Origin: an uncultured Woeseiaceae bacterium
GTDB lineage: Bacteria; Pseudomonadota; Gammaproteobacteria; Steroidobacterales; Woeseiaceae
DNA: 64,000 nt
Assembly: GCA_945788625.1 (NCBI GenBank)
Contig: CALZMQ010000015.1
Span: forward strand, 62,001 to 126,000
Direction: 5' to 3'
The notes under the pieces were generated by a model, which saw only the letters and a list, made by a program, of their open reading frames with translations, had not been told where the DNA came from and searched no databases. Position 1 is the first letter of the stretch. Every line of letters starts with the position of its first letter. Shown here one piece after another: positions 36,401-45,462 of the stretch. The position numbers and the translations under genes were made by a program.

Positions 36401-39400
36401 TCACTCGTTACCCCGGTTGCTGCCCAGCAACCAACCCAGCTGCTCACCGACACGCGCACGCCACGCGCGTTCGCTGTGGTCTGCGCCCTCGTATTTCTGC
36501 ATCCTGAACTCACGCCCTTCGACGAGTCCTTGCCCGAGGAGCCACTCGCGCACCGGCGCATGGTCCTGCTCGTACGTCGAATCGAGCGTCTCTGTGCCGT
36601 AGTCGAAATAAAAACGCGCGCTGTCGGGCACGCTATCACCGGCAGCGATATCCCTTGCAATGTAGGGCGTCGTGTCTGTCTCGGCGCCGTCAGCGAAAAT
36701 GCTCTTGAAGGCGCTCGGCGAAGCCGCGAAATGGGTGGATACACAGCCGCAGGCGCCGAACACATCCGGGTGATTCTTGACGAGGTAATACGACAGCAGC
36801 CCACCCATCGACGAACCCATCGCAAAGGTATTCTCCGGCCCGGTCTGCGTGCGGAACGCTTCGTCAATGCGCGGCATCAGCTCTTCGGTCAGGAAGCGCG
36901 CGTATTTCGGCGCGCCGTGCCAGGGCGAGTACTCGAAACCCCGCTTCGACGTACTCCACGCGCCGACGACGATCGCCGGCTCGAAGTTGCCGTCCTCAAC
37001 GCCACGCATCATCGCCTCGTCGATGCCCCAGTCGACGCCCCAGCTGGCGATTCTCGGATCGAACAGGTTCTCGCCATCACTCATGTAAATCGCACGATAG
37101 CGTTTTGCCGGATTCTCGTCGTAGCCGGGCGGCAGCCAGACGACGACGTGCCGCGTTTCGTCGAGTATTGCGGACGGGAAGTCACGCCAATAGACCTGCG
37201 TGCCGAGCACGCCGGAGCCTGCCAGATCATCGAGATACGGCGTGTTGTCGCGGGCTTTGAATGTGCCGTCACCAACGCGGAAGACCATCGATTGTAGCGG
37301 CTCCAGGCGCAGCTTTGCCGCGCCCGCGCCGTGATCGATGGTCAGCTCGCCGACTGCGTCGCCATAGAGTTGTTCCTCGAGGGCATAGCGTCCGTCGGCA
37401 ATCTGCCATTGTTCGACAATCTCCGTCGGCACTACGAGGTCGATATTCATGCTGTCCGACGCGTCGAAGTTGCTGACCACGACCAGTCGCTCACCGTCAG
37501 CCCAGCGCGAGAAAGCGAACACACGCTCGTTCGCTGTCGGAATGTGCGCATAGTTGCCTGCCAACGCGGCGTTCGTGGCGCTGAAGTTCATGAGCCGCGC
37601 GTAAAAGTCGCGCAGTGACTTCTCGTCGTCGCTGAGCGCACCGCCGTCAAAGCTGCCGCCGTTCATCCAGCGCTGGTGCGCCGGGACGCCCCAGTAGTCG
37701 AATATGCTCGTGCGAGACACTTTGCCGAAGCCGGCGTCGCCGTCGCCGGCTTCGCCGACTTCCTGGCCGAAGTACAGCATCGTTGCCGATGAGCCGAGCA
37801 GCGCCGACACCACCATGCCCGGCATACCGGCACGCGCGTCGCCGGCGAACGGCGCGCTGGCGATGCGCTGCTCGTCGTGGTTTTCGAGGAAATGCAGCAT
37901 GTGCTGCTCGATGTCGAGCACCGCAGCCTGGACAGGAGCCAGCGTGGCGGTCGCCGACTGACCTTGCATGACGGCCCGTAACGCATCATAGAGACCGACC
38001 TTGTCATACAGGTAGTCCATGCGGCCGAGCTCGATGTAGTCGCGGTACATCTCGGGGACGTAGATTTCCGATAACAGGAATGCGTCGGGATTGCGTGCCT
38101 TGATCGACGAGTTCAGGTAGCTCCAGAACTCGACCGGCACCATCTGCGCCATGTCGTAGCGAAAGCCGTCAACGCCGCGATCGAGCCAGAAATGTGCGAT
38201 GTCGCGAAACTTCTTCCAGCTGTCAGGTACGTCACGGCTGGCCCAGAACTCGACCAGTTGTTTGTTCGACCATGCCCGCGCCTCGCCGGGAAGGCCATCG
38301 AACGCATGGCTGCCGTCAGGCCGGACACCGAAATTGATCTTCACGGTTTCGAACCAGTCGTCGATGCCCGGTCGGGCGGCGCGCGCACCGTTGCCGGTCC
38401 ACCTGGCAGGAGTCTCGCCGAAACGGCCGTCCGCCAGCGGATGCGCTTCACCGTTCAGCGGAACGTAAGCGTTCGGGACCTCGAAGTCTTTGGCGACGAT
38501 GTAATAAAAGTTGTTGTCCCGGGCCCAGGCGACGCTCGTGTCGTCGTTGGCCCCGAAGTCTTCGACCCCATCCGGGCGACTGATCGACTCGTAGCGCCTT
38601 GCAACATGATTCGGCACGATGTCGATAATGACTTTCATGCCATTGGCGTGCGTTCGCTCGATCAGCGCATCAAACTCCTCGAGCCTCCTGGCGGGATCGA
38701 CGGCGAGGTCCGGGTTGACGTTGTAGTAATCCTTGACGGCATACGGAGAACCCGCGCGCCCCTTAACGACGTCAGGGTCATCGTTGTCGATGCCGTAGGC
38801 CGTGTAATCGCGTATGACGGCGTGGTGCGGCACGCCGGTGTACCAGACGTGAGACACGCCGAGTTCTTTGATACCTGCAAGCGCTTTATCGTCGATGTCG
38901 GCGAACTTGCCGACGCCGTTCTCCACGATCGTCCCCCACGGCTTGTTGGTCGTCGTCTTGTTGCCGAACAGGCGCGTGAACACCTGGTACACAACGGGCT
39001 TGCCGTTCATAGCGGGTGCCTCGGGTTCGTTGATCTGCAATACGCCGGGCGTGTGATCCCAGGCCACGATCGCCGAAAGCGAACCGTCGTTCGTCTGCGC
39101 CCGGACGGGCTCGCCGTCGAACGTTACGGCGTCCACGGGCCCGGTCCAGTTGTGGACGACGATCTCGACCTCTCGGCTCGCGGGCATGCCGTCATAGCCG
39201 CCGCCCTCGCGTTGCAGGCGAATCGCCAGCGCGTCGCCGTCGCGCGTGGCATCAAACGTAAGCAGTTCGAATGCGCCGTCCTCGAGGCTCGTCCTGCTCT
39301 CGCCGTCGTCCTCGTACATCCGGCCACGGGATTCCTGCACGGTTTCGTCCGCATAGTAGTGCAGCGTCAGTCTTGCGCTCGAGTAATCGCGGGTCGTCTG

Positions 39401-41410
39401 AATCTCATCGATCATCGGGACAAACGAGCCGGCACGGACGAGCACGGGTATCGTCTCGAGCGTCACGGGAATATCGACGAGCCGGCCGCCCTCGTAACGC
39501 GTGTCGTCCCAGAAGTCGAACCACGCGCCTGGCGGGATCAGCGTACGCACCGACGTCAGGCCGGGGTCGGTCACGGGTCGCACGAAAAAGGCGTCTCCCC
39601 AGAAATAGCTGTCGTCGATATCGAACAGTTCCGGGATCGACTCGTCCTCGAAGATCGCGGGCCGCATCAATGGCATGCCCGTGGTGCTGTTTTCCCAGGC
39701 GAGGGTATAGACGTACGGCAACAGCCGATAGCGCAGTTTGATGTAATCGCGAACGATATTTCGGGTCTTGCGGTCGTGAAACACGGGCTCGGCCGGGATG
39801 TGTTCCTGCGCGTGCGGACGGTACACCGGCTGGAACACCCCGTATTGCAGCCAGCGAATGTAGAGTTCGCTGTCGAACTCCTCGCCACCGGCAAAGCCGC
39901 CGAGGTCGGAGTGATTGTAAGCAAGGCCGAACATGCTCATCTGCAGGCTCAGTTCGACCTGCGGCTTGAGGCCGCCCCAACTGCGAGCGACATCGCCGGT
40001 CCACGGCACCATGGCGTAACGCTGCGAGCCGGCGAAACCCGATCGCATCAATATCAGCGGTCGAACGTTCGGGTACTTCTCGACCTGGCGCTCGTAGACC
40101 ATCTGCGCCCAGGCATGGCCGTAGGCATTGTGTATCTCGTCGCCGGTCGCCCGCACGCCCGCTTCACTGAGCCAGTGCAGGGCGTCGCCGGGGTGCACTT
40201 CCGGTTCGCCGAGATCGCCCCAGGTTGCCGCAGTCCCCTGCTCGAACAACATCTCATAAGGCTCCCAGAACCACTGCTGCGCGGGCTCGTTGAACACGTC
40301 GATGAGACCCGTGTTGCCGAAGTAAAAGTCGAAGCGTCGTGGCTCGCCCGCCGGCGTCGTTGCGAGGACCTTGTTATCGACGGCACTTTGCCAGCGGTCC
40401 GATGAACTCAGGATAAAAGGCTCCGTGATGGCGATCGTCTTTACGCCCTGGTCGGCGAAGTCACTGATCATCCGCTCTGGCGTTGGCCAGGCGTCGCGGT
40501 CCCAATCCAGATTGCCCATGTGCCCCTGGATGTCCGGTCCGAACCAGTAAATATCGAGGATCACAGCGTCGAGCGGGATATCGGCGCGTTTGAATCGCCT
40601 GACCACGTCGCGCGTTTCCTGTTCGGTGTGGTAGCCGAAGCGCGACGCAAAGTTGCCGAAAGCCCAGCGAGGAGGCAAAGGCTGTTTGCCCGTGACGTCC
40701 GTGTAATTTTCGATCAACGCCGGGTAGGAGTCTCCGGCGACCACGATATACGCAGTGCGACCGCCGACCGCCTCGAACTTCAACACGTCGCTCTCGGTCG
40801 CGCCGATATCCAGCCAGCCACTCGCAGAGTTGTCGAAGACCACCATGTACTTGTCGCTCGACATGACCGCCGGAAGGCTGTAGTACATCTGGTCGGCGTT
40901 CGTCTCGTAACCGTAGGATGCCTTGTTGTACAGCGGCATACGCTTGCCGCGCCTGTCCATGCCCATGACGCGCTGGCCACCGCCCAGGATCTTTTCGCCG
41001 TCATCGAGCGCGAAACGAAACCCGCGCACGGTGTCGTACGCGAAGTAACCGTGCTCTTCGGCCAGCAGGGGCCGGCCGTCTTTCATGAACTCGACACGAA
41101 TCGGGGATTTTTCGACGATAGCGGTCAGACCGTCGATCATGAACGCCAACGACGAGTCTGTTTCGCTGACGGCGCTGACTATGTCAGTGTCGACGTCTGC
41201 AATCGCAAACGAGGGTAGCTGCTTGATTCCCTGCTCTACGTAGTGGACTTCGAACGCGCCATCGTCGACCGGCGTCACCCGCAGCTCGCCGATGTCGCTG
41301 ACGACTGCCAGCGAGCGGCCGTCGAATGTGTGGCTCTGATACTCGCCGAAATCGGCGTAGGCGGAAGCGGTCGCGATTGTCACGGCGACGAATAGGAAAA
41401 TCTGTCTCAC
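36401..41410 (-). CDS. Exported triple-domain enzyme: GH31 + GH13 + esterase
   Basis: This 1,669-residue protein starts with GTG (GGAG five bases upstream) and a signal peptide (MRQIFLFVAVTIATASAYA). Residues about 20-795 are a GH31 alpha-glucosidase/transglucosylase with nucleophile Asp399 (TWGDLGEPE) and acid/base Asp502 (YNHSDLGGFAGG). Residues about 802-1345 are a GH13 amylase: VVYQVFTRLFG, Asp1086 (GVDGFRYDMAQ), Glu1115 (LLSEIYVPEM), Asp1179 (LENHDEQR) and a C-terminal beta domain. Residues about 1360-1669 are an alpha/beta-hydrolase like enterochelin or CE1-type esterases: VVVWLPPGYDE, Ser1534 (AMGSSMGGLLSYY) and His1645 (GADHSERAW). All three active sites look intact. The domains would act together on exported, perhaps acylated, starch fragments. 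It lies 23 bases after the cyclomaltodextrinase gene. Confidence 0.92.
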   Translation of the reverse strand: MRQIFLFVAVTIATASAYADFGEYQSHTFDGRSLAVVSDIGELRVTPVDDGAFEVHYVEQGIKQLPSFAIADVDTDIVSAVSETDSSLAFMIDGLTAIVEKSPIRVEFMKDGRPLLAEEHGYFAYDTVRGFRFALDDGEKILGGGQRVMGMDRRGKRMPLYNKASYGYETNADQMYYSLPAVMSSDKYMVVFDNSASGWLDIGATESDVLKFEAVGGRTAYIVVAGDSYPALIENYTDVTGKQPLPPRWAFGNFASRFGYHTEQETRDVVRRFKRADIPLDAVILDIYWFGPDIQGHMGNLDWDRDAWPTPERMISDFADQGVKTIAITEPFILSSSDRWQSAVDNKVLATTPAGEPRRFDFYFGNTGLIDVFNEPAQQWFWEPYEMLFEQGTAATWGDLGEPEVHPGDALHWLSEAGVRATGDEIHNAYGHAWAQMVYERQVEKYPNVRPLILMRSGFAGSQRYAMVPWTGDVARSWGGLKPQVELSLQMSMFGLAYNHSDLGGFAGGEEFDSELYIRWLQYGVFQPVYRPHAQEHIPAEPVFHDRKTRNIVRDYIKLRYRLLPYVYTLAWENSTTGMPLMRPAIFEDESIPELFDIDDSYFWGDAFFVRPVTDPGLTSVRTLIPPGAWFDFWDDTRYEGGRLVDIPVTLETIPVLVRAGSFVPMIDEIQTTRDYSSARLTLHYYADETVQESRGRMYEDDGESRTSLEDGAFELLTFDATRDGDALAIRLQREGGGYDGMPASREVEIVVHNWTGPVDAVTFDGEPVRAQTNDGSLSAIVAWDHTPGVLQINEPEAPAMNGKPVVYQVFTRLFGNKTTTNKPWGTIVENGVGKFADIDDKALAGIKELGVSHVWYTGVPHHAVIRDYTAYGIDNDDPDVVKGRAGSPYAVKDYYNVNPDLAVDPARRLEEFDALIERTHANGMKVIIDIVPNHVARRYESISRPDGVEDFGANDDTSVAWARDNNFYYIVAKDFEVPNAYVPLNGEAHPLADGRFGETPARWTGNGARAARPGIDDWFETVKINFGVRPDGSHAFDGLPGEARAWSNKQLVEFWASRDVPDSWKKFRDIAHFWLDRGVDGFRYDMAQMVPVEFWSYLNSSIKARNPDAFLLSEIYVPEMYRDYIELGRMDYLYDKVGLYDALRAVMQGQSATATLAPVQAAVLDIEQHMLHFLENHDEQRIASAPFAGDARAGMPGMVVSALLGSSATMLYFGQEVGEAGDGDAGFGKVSRTSIFDYWGVPAHQRWMNGGSFDGGALSDDEKSLRDFYARLMNFSATNAALAGNYAHIPTANERVFAFSRWADGERLVVVSNFDASDSMNIDLVVPTEIVEQWQIADGRYALEEQLYGDAVGELTIDHGAGAAKLRLEPLQSMVFRVGDGTFKARDNTPYLDDLAGSGVLGTQVYWRDFPSAILDETRHVVVWLPPGYDENPAKRYRAIYMSDGENLFDPRIASWGVDWGIDEAMMRGVEDGNFEPAIVVGAWSTSKRGFEYSPWHGAPKYARFLTEELMPRIDEAFRTQTGPENTFAMGSSMGGLLSYYLVKNHPDVFGACGCVSTHFAASPSAFKSIFADGAETDTTPYIARDIAAGDSVPDSARFYFDYGTETLDSTYEQDHAPVREWLLGQGLVEGREFRMQKYEGADHSERAWRARVGEQLGWLLGSNRGNE

Positions 41411-41433
41411 ACAAGCTCCAGTTCTTGATCTTG

Positions 41434-43293
41434 TTAGTCGTCGATCTCGAGCAGCAGGACCGAGCGCGGCTCGAGATCGATCGAGTCTTCGAGTGCGATA
41501 GGGCGCCCGGTAATGACGTCCCTGGCGTTCCTCATGTCGCCAATGCGCTCCGCGAATCGCGAAAGCCCCAGCGTCTCCGCTTCCCGGCCCTGGTTCATCA
41601 CTACCATGACCGTGTCGGTGCCGTCATAGCGGAAGTAGACGTACACATTTTCGATCGGTGCATATTGCATCAGGTTACCCGAGTGAATCACCGATTTCGC
41701 CCTGCGCCAGTTCAGCAGCTTGCGGACAAGGCCCTGTGCACGACGTTCGTCGTCAGTCAGGCCTTCGCCGGTGAACGCGTTCTTGCGGCTATCGGGCCAG
41801 CCGCCCGGAAACTCCCGGCGGATGGCACCATGACTTTTCGTTCCCGGGTGCGACATCAGCACTTCGGTGCCGTAGTAAAGGCTCGGTATTCCCCGCATCG
41901 TCAGGTAGTAGACGATTGCCATCCGGTACAGGTCGTAGTCCTCATTGACCTGGGTGTAGAGACGGCTCATGTCGTGATTATCGGGAAAGATAACGAGGTT
42001 GCCGGGGTCGGGGTACAGGAAGTCGTTGCCGAGCATCTCGTAGGCGGGAGCCCATGGACTTTCTTTCGGTGGGGCTTGTGCCGTCAGCGATTTATTGAAC
42101 GCGGATTGCAGTGGGAAGTCGAGCATGCTCGGCACGTACGATACGTAGCCGTCATGATTTTCCTTGCCGCGCTGCCAGTAGGAGACAATTACCGGATTCG
42201 CCGACCATTCCTCGCCCGTCACGTTCATGCCCGGGTATTCCTGCATGACGCGCCGGCTCCACTCGGCCATATAGCGTTTATCGGGGTACGGGTGAGTGTC
42301 CATGCGGATACCGGCGAGACCGAGGTACTCGGTCCACCAGAGCGCATTCTGTATGAGATAGTCGGCCAGCAGCGGATTGCGCTGATTCAGGTCAGGCATC
42401 GAGCGCGAGAACCAGCCGTCCGCATGCCATTTCTTGTCGTATTCGGACGCGTACGGGTCCTGGTTCGTCGTCCTGGCGTTGAGCGTGATGGTGCGTTGTT
42501 CCGGGAAATTCAGCCAATCGGCGGTCGGGAGGTCGCGCAGCCACCAGTGTTCGCTGCCGCAGTGATTGACCACCATGTCCATTACCAGGCCAAGGCCCAT
42601 TGAGCGCATCCGGTCAGCCAGTTCGAGGTATTGCTCGTTGCTGCCGAAACGGGGATCGACCCTGTAAAAATCAGTGATTGCGTACCCGTGGTAAGACGAC
42701 CGCGGCATGGCATTCTCGAGAACCGGGTTCAACCAGATGGCCGTGAATCCCATGTCCCGAATGTAGTCGAGGTGCTCGATGATTCCCGCAAGGTCGCCGC
42801 CGTGGCGGCCGTAGTCGTCGGCGCGGTTCAGTGTGTCACCGAGTTCCCGAATCGTGTCATTGTCGCGGTCGCCATTGGCGAATCGGTCCGGTGTGATCAG
42901 GTAGATAGCGTCCGCGGGCGTAAATCCCGGCGCGCGCGACGGGTCGCTGTTCTTTTCGCGCAGCTCGTACTCGCGCGTTACGCGTAAACCGCCTTTCGTG
43001 AACACGAGATCGAATGTGCCGGGTTCTGCCTCATCGCCAACGATGGCGTACAGGAACAGGTAGTTTTCGTTTTCGACACGTTCGACGCGATCGATCGCGA
43101 CGCCGGGATAATCGATCGACACATCGAAGCTGCCGATGCCTTGACCGTGCACCATCAACTGCAGCTCATTGTGCTCGAAGCCCTGCCACCAGAACGGCGG
43201 TTCGACGCGCTCCACCGGCCCGGCATTGGCATGCGCCACGAATGCCAGTGCAAGCCAGGTTGCAGCCTTCGCCCACGATCGTCGGTGGCGCAT
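41434..43293 (-). CDS. Exported cyclomaltodextrinase / neopullulanase-type GH13 enzyme
   Basis: The 619-residue enzyme has a signal peptide (cleavage near AHANAG), an N-terminal immunoglobulin-like domain typical of cyclomaltodextrinases (VERVEPPFWWQGFEHNELQLMVHG), the GH13 barrel and a C-terminal beta domain. Barrel motifs are IYLITPDRFANGD, YGRHGGDLAGI and MDMVVNHCGSEHWW. The catalytic residues are Asp332 (GIRMDTHPY), Glu361 (VTGEEW) and Asp441 (FPDNHDMSR). It would linearise cyclic or branched maltodextrins in the periplasm, like SusA of Bacteroides. An AGGGGG ribosome site lies seven bases before the ATG. It leads the minus-strand operon and is divergent from the GH97 gene, with a LacI-type operator between them. 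Confidence 0.93.
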   Translation of the reverse strand: MRHRRSWAKAATWLALAFVAHANAGPVERVEPPFWWQGFEHNELQLMVHGQGIGSFDVSIDYPGVAIDRVERVENENYLFLYAIVGDEAEPGTFDLVFTKGGLRVTREYELREKNSDPSRAPGFTPADAIYLITPDRFANGDRDNDTIRELGDTLNRADDYGRHGGDLAGIIEHLDYIRDMGFTAIWLNPVLENAMPRSSYHGYAITDFYRVDPRFGSNEQYLELADRMRSMGLGLVMDMVVNHCGSEHWWLRDLPTADWLNFPEQRTITLNARTTNQDPYASEYDKKWHADGWFSRSMPDLNQRNPLLADYLIQNALWWTEYLGLAGIRMDTHPYPDKRYMAEWSRRVMQEYPGMNVTGEEWSANPVIVSYWQRGKENHDGYVSYVPSMLDFPLQSAFNKSLTAQAPPKESPWAPAYEMLGNDFLYPDPGNLVIFPDNHDMSRLYTQVNEDYDLYRMAIVYYLTMRGIPSLYYGTEVLMSHPGTKSHGAIRREFPGGWPDSRKNAFTGEGLTDDERRAQGLVRKLLNWRRAKSVIHSGNLMQYAPIENVYVYFRYDGTDTVMVVMNQGREAETLGLSRFAERIGDMRNARDVITGRPIALEDSIDLEPRSVLLLEIDD

Positions 43294-43349
43294 ATCGAAA
43301 CCCCCTGTGTCAGCCCGAAATTCTAGTCATTTAGCGCTACAGCCGGGGA

Positions 43350-43363
43350 TGAATACGTTTGCA
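43350..43363. promoter_or_regulatory. LacI-type operator between cyclomaltodextrinase and GH97 genes
   Basis: TGAATACGTTTGCA matches 13 of 14 bases of the core in the inverted repeat at 30262-30275, and the similarity extends to 15 of 17 over 43351-43367. It is centred on CG like LacI-family sites and lies 57 bases from the cyclomaltodextrinase start and 42 from the GH97 start. It could control both divergent operons through the regulator at 48653-49684. Confidence 0.7.
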
Positions 43364-43388
43364 ATGCAGCCGCCCCAAATGATCCTGT

Positions 43389-43397
43389 TGGTACAAT
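43389..43397 (+). promoter_or_regulatory. Extended -10 promoter placing transcription start at the GH97 GTG
   Basis: TGGTACAAT is an extended -10 element whose hexamer TACAAT (43392-43397) matches five of six consensus bases. The expected transcription start, about seven bases on, coincides with the GTG at 43405, so the message would be nearly leaderless. No -35 match is visible. The LacI-type site ends 26 bases upstream. Confidence 0.45.
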
Positions 43398-43404
43398 CGA
43401 CCGG

Positions 43405-45462
43405 GTGCCCGATGCCAACAACTACAAGATCACGGCATTACTGTTCGCCGCATTGATGCTCGCTTGTTCTGCGAGTGCCATGGAGGTTGTTTCTCCGGAT
43501 GGCCGCATCGTGTTTGCCGTCAATCTCGACGCGGATGGCAAGCCGCATTACAGCATTAGCTACGGCGTTGAAACGGTCATTGCCGAATCGAGACTGGGCA
43601 TCCGGTTCAAGGATCATGCCGGCGTCGAAGAATCGATGCGCGAAGTCGCTGTCGAGCGCCGGTCATCCGATTCAGTGTGGCAGCAACCGTGGGGCGAACG
43701 CCGCGACGTCCGCGATCACTATAATGAGCTGATGGTGAAGTTCGCGTCGGCCGTTGGCCCGGAGCGACACTTCGCCCTTCGCGTTCGAGTGCATGACGAT
43801 GGCATCGGATTTCGCTACGAAGTGCCCGAGCAGAGCTATTACGACGAAGTCGACATCGTCGATGAACTGACCGAGTTCGATTTGCCCCGCGCCGCCACTG
43901 CCTGGTGGATTCCGGGACGCGGCTGGAATCGATACGAGGAGCTGTATCGAACCACGCCGATCGATGATGTGTCCCTGGCGCACACACCTGTCACGCTGCG
44001 GCTGGCAAGCGGCACACACATCAGTCTGCATGAGGCGGCCCTCATCGACTATTCCGGGTACATGCTGGACCAAAGGCGTCCCGGCGTATTCCAGACGAAT
44101 CTCGCGCCGCGTTCGGATGGCGTGCGCGTCAAGGCCAGGACACCCTTCGTGACGCCATGGCGCACGATCCAGATTTCACCCGATGCCGTTGGTTTGTTGA
44201 ATTCGAACCTGATACTGAATCTCAACGAGCCTAATGTTCTCGGTGATGTGTCATGGGTCGAACCCGGCAAGTACGTCGGTATCTGGTGGGCGATGCATCT
44301 GGGCATCAATACCTGGGGTTCGGGTGCGAAGCACGGCGCGACCACCGCGAATGCGGAACGGTATATCGATTTCGCGGCGGAAAACGGCTTCGACGGCGTG
44401 CTTGTCGAGGGTTGGAATACCGGCTGGGACGGCAGCTGGTTCGACAACGGCAGCGTCTTCAGTTTTACCGAACCCTATGCCGATTTCGACCTGCAGGCCG
44501 TCAGCGATTACGCGCGCAAGAACGGAGTACGGCTCATCGGGCATCATGAGACGTCCGGGCATGTCAGCAACTACGAGTCCCAGATGTCTGCGGCGTACGA
44601 TCTTTACGAATCGCTGGGTATTCGCCAGGTGAAGACCGGCTACGTCGCGGACGGCGGGCAGATGCAGAGAGTCGATGCGAATGGCGTAACGCATTACGAA
44701 TGGCACGATGCGCAGTTTGCCGTCAATCATTTCGAGCGCGTCCTCACAGAAGCGGCCAGGCGAAAGATCAGTATCAACACGCACGAACCTGTGAAAGCCA
44801 CCGGGCTGCGCCGTACGTATCCCAACTGGATCAGCCGGGAAGGAGCGCGGGGCCAGGAATACAATGCTACCTGGGCGAAACCGAACCCACCGGAGCACAA
44901 CGTGCTGCTGGCGTTCACGCGCCTGCTCGGTGGCCCGATGGACTTCACACCGGGCATATTCGACCTGCTCCACCAGGGGCCTGATTCCGGGTTTCGCGTG
45001 CAGAGCACACTCATGCATCAGCTTGCACTTTACGTGGTGCTGTACAGCCCGGTTCAGATGGCAGCGGATTTGCCGGAGAACTACGGCCGCTATCCGGACG
45101 CCTTCGAATTCATCGTCCACGTGCCGACCGATTGGGAAGAGAGTATCGCCCTGACCGGTGGGGTCGGCGACTACGTCGCGTTCGCGCGCAAGGAACGCGA
45201 TGGTGACGACTGGTACCTTGGCGCGATTACTGACGAAGAACCGCGTGCGATCAGCATTCCGCTGGATTTTCTCGACGCGGGCCGCGACTATGTTGCGACG
45301 ATTTATCGCGACGGCGACAACGCCGACTGGAAGACCAGCCCGTACGACTACGTGATCGAAGAACGACAGCTCGACCACTCGACTTCGCTTGAGTTACTGC
45401 TGGCCGCAGGGGGCGGTGCAGCTATTCGATTCAGGCCAGCAGAAAAGGCAGAACAACAATGA
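43405..45462 (+). CDS. GH97 alpha-glucosidase (SusB-like), exported
   Basis: The 685-residue enzyme releases glucose from maltodextrins. It has a signal peptide (YKITALLFAALMLACSASA), an N-terminal beta-sandwich (SPDGRIVFAVNLDADGKPHY) and a barrel with WWAMHLGINTWGSG and GFDGVLVEGWNTGWDG. Three glutamates of inverting GH97 enzymes are preserved: Glu382 (IGHHETSG), Glu461 (NTHEPVKATGLRRTYPN) and Glu485 (ARGQEYNA). It therefore belongs to the inverting subgroup with Bacteroides SusB rather than the retaining alpha-galactosidase subgroup. The only in-frame start that keeps the signal peptide is GTG 43405, with no ribosome site; an ATG at 43412 is out of frame. Its last bases overlap the transporter gene (ATGA). 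Confidence 0.94.
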   Translation: MPDANNYKITALLFAALMLACSASAMEVVSPDGRIVFAVNLDADGKPHYSISYGVETVIAESRLGIRFKDHAGVEESMREVAVERRSSDSVWQQPWGERRDVRDHYNELMVKFASAVGPERHFALRVRVHDDGIGFRYEVPEQSYYDEVDIVDELTEFDLPRAATAWWIPGRGWNRYEELYRTTPIDDVSLAHTPVTLRLASGTHISLHEAALIDYSGYMLDQRRPGVFQTNLAPRSDGVRVKARTPFVTPWRTIQISPDAVGLLNSNLILNLNEPNVLGDVSWVEPGKYVGIWWAMHLGINTWGSGAKHGATTANAERYIDFAAENGFDGVLVEGWNTGWDGSWFDNGSVFSFTEPYADFDLQAVSDYARKNGVRLIGHHETSGHVSNYESQMSAAYDLYESLGIRQVKTGYVADGGQMQRVDANGVTHYEWHDAQFAVNHFERVLTEAARRKISINTHEPVKATGLRRTYPNWISREGARGQEYNATWAKPNPPEHNVLLAFTRLLGGPMDFTPGIFDLLHQGPDSGFRVQSTLMHQLALYVVLYSPVQMAADLPENYGRYPDAFEFIVHVPTDWEESIALTGGVGDYVAFARKERDGDDWYLGAITDEEPRAISIPLDFLDAGRDYVATIYRDGDNADWKTSPYDYVIEERQLDHSTSLELLLAAGGGAAIRFRPAEKAEQQ

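Noticed and set aside
38192..40405. 737-residue open frame on the plus strand
   Set aside because: It lies entirely antisense to the GH31-GH13 fusion gene, has low-complexity arginine/valine-rich composition and no recognisable domain; it reflects the codon bias of the real gene.
36401..41410. The possibility that the giant gene is three genes joined by a sequencing error
   Set aside because: The frame is continuous without stops through both junctions, and neither the GH13 nor the esterase part has its own signal peptide or ribosome site. Read data would still be the final test.
43412..43414. ATG as a possible start of the GH97 gene
   Set aside because: It is out of frame with the signal peptide and the enzyme; only GTG 43405 fits.
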